Below are positions 63,694-64,000 of a stretch of DNA of 64,000 nt, piece after piece. This DNA comes from Thiobacillus sp. (GTDB taxonomy: Bacteria > Pseudomonadota > Gammaproteobacteria > Burkholderiales > Thiobacillaceae), in contig JACKLQ010000001.1 of the NCBI GenBank assembly GCA_024235835.1, positions 620,001 through 684,000 on the forward strand, read 5' to 3'. How positions within the stretch are numbered: the stretch's first letter is position 1; each line of letters begins with the position of its first letter. The position numbers were made by a program, and so were the translations under genes. The notes beneath the pieces are model-generated. The model made no database searches, was not told the origin of the DNA, and was given only the letters and a program-made list of their open reading frames with translations.

Positions 63694-64000
63694 ATGAGCG
63701 CACCCAGCAATCAGGAACAACTGTTGCTCGAGCTGATCAACCACACCCGCCTGGACCCCGCGGGGTCGTCGACGCTCTACATTTCCAGCTACGTGCCCCT
63801 GGTTTCCAGCGACCCGGACATCCAGGGAGCGCTCGCGTACTTCGGGGTTTCCGGCGCCGCATTGCAGACCGCCTACGACGCCCTGTCGCCTACCCAGCCC
63901 CTGGCCTGGAACGGCCAACTCGCGGACGCCGCCCAGGCCCATTCCCAGTTGATGATCACCCATGATGCGCAGTCCCACCAGCTGCCCGGGGAAGCCAGCC
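63694..64000 (+). CDS. CAP-domain (SCP/PR1-like) protein, 5' part only
   Basis: An open frame from the ATG at 63694 runs off the window end with 102 residues visible. The N-terminus (QEQLLLELINHTRLDPAGSS) and the segment PLAWNGQLADAAQAHSQLM followed by SHQLPGEAS match the start of bacterial CAP domains, including metal-site His residues. No signal peptide is present; CAP domains of this type often begin large RTX proteins exported by type I secretion. The rest lies outside. The preceding 190 bases (63504-63693) show nothing recognisable. Confidence 0.72.
   Translation, partial: MSAPSNQEQLLLELINHTRLDPAGSSTLYISSYVPLVSSDPDIQGALAYFGVSGAALQTAYDALSPTQPLAWNGQLADAAQAHSQLMITHDAQSHQLPGEAS

Overview
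The window looks like chromosomal DNA of a high-GC, flagellated betaproteobacterium. Three things point there: the hfq-hflX-hflK-hflC-(DUF2065)-hisZ-purA block, the der-bamB-yfgM-hisS-ispG-rodZ-pilW-rlmN-ndk block, and a PEP-CTERM/exosortase substrate. The assignment to class is inference from gene content and order. No rRNA, tRNA, CRISPR array or IS transposase was recognised.

Layout. 1-8.8 kb is flagellar: flgB-flgH on the minus strand (flgH cut by the window edge) behind a textbook sigma-54 promoter, a GGEEF diguanylate cyclase, then flgA and flgM-flgN on the plus strand, with flgM behind a textbook sigma-28 promoter. A small heavy-metal (HMA) protein is coupled to flgN. 8.8-15.8 kb holds a yafS-like methyltransferase-rnhA-dnaQ operon that runs into a TonB-dependent receptor and an orphan substrate-binding protein, with gloB and mltD divergent. 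15.9-22.1 kb is a yejABEF-type peptide importer. 22-43.3 kb is housekeeping: nucleotide and amino-acid biosynthesis, ribosome and tRNA maturation, outer-membrane assembly, pilus biogenesis, acetyl-CoA carboxylase, chaperone, peroxiredoxin and a ribosomal oxygenase.

43.3-52.2 kb is more individual. It has a repeat-rich small lipoprotein, a PEP-CTERM protein with a sigma-54 promoter, an aminotransferase/thioredoxin/MtfA-type peptidase cluster, two Deg-family periplasmic proteases, cbpM-cbpA and two Hsp20 genes, which together form a protein quality-control island.

52.2-59.1 kb is the least explained part. A strong sigma-54 promoter is preceded by two identical-architecture 16-bp dyads (GGGTC-N6-GACCC) that look like enhancer sites. 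It drives a gene for a fusion of a papain-like (C1) peptidase and an alpha/beta hydrolase, followed by a 59-residue lipoprotein and a peptidoglycan-binding/GH19-type lysozyme without a signal peptide. After three 116-bp tandem hairpin repeats comes a 1080-residue, six-TM KAP-type NTPase whose predicted periplasmic part carries Ycf48-like motifs. I regard this as the best candidate for an undescribed system; its function is unknown.

59.2-64 kb contains an aldo/keto reductase, a secreted protein with a class-II FNR-type promoter, a DsrC/TusE-family protein lacking the terminal cysteine, a TfoX-N protein, REP-like hairpins, a PDC/Cache sensor-like protein and the start of a CAP-domain protein cut by the right edge.

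Three intergenic sites (about 5.2, 18.9 and 30.4 kb) carry the same kind of element: a G-rich arm of 7-bp repeats followed by a C-rich arm of 7-bp repeats. Stretches above 300 bases without a gene are 4995-5300, 55535-55899 and 62222-62564; their contents are listed.
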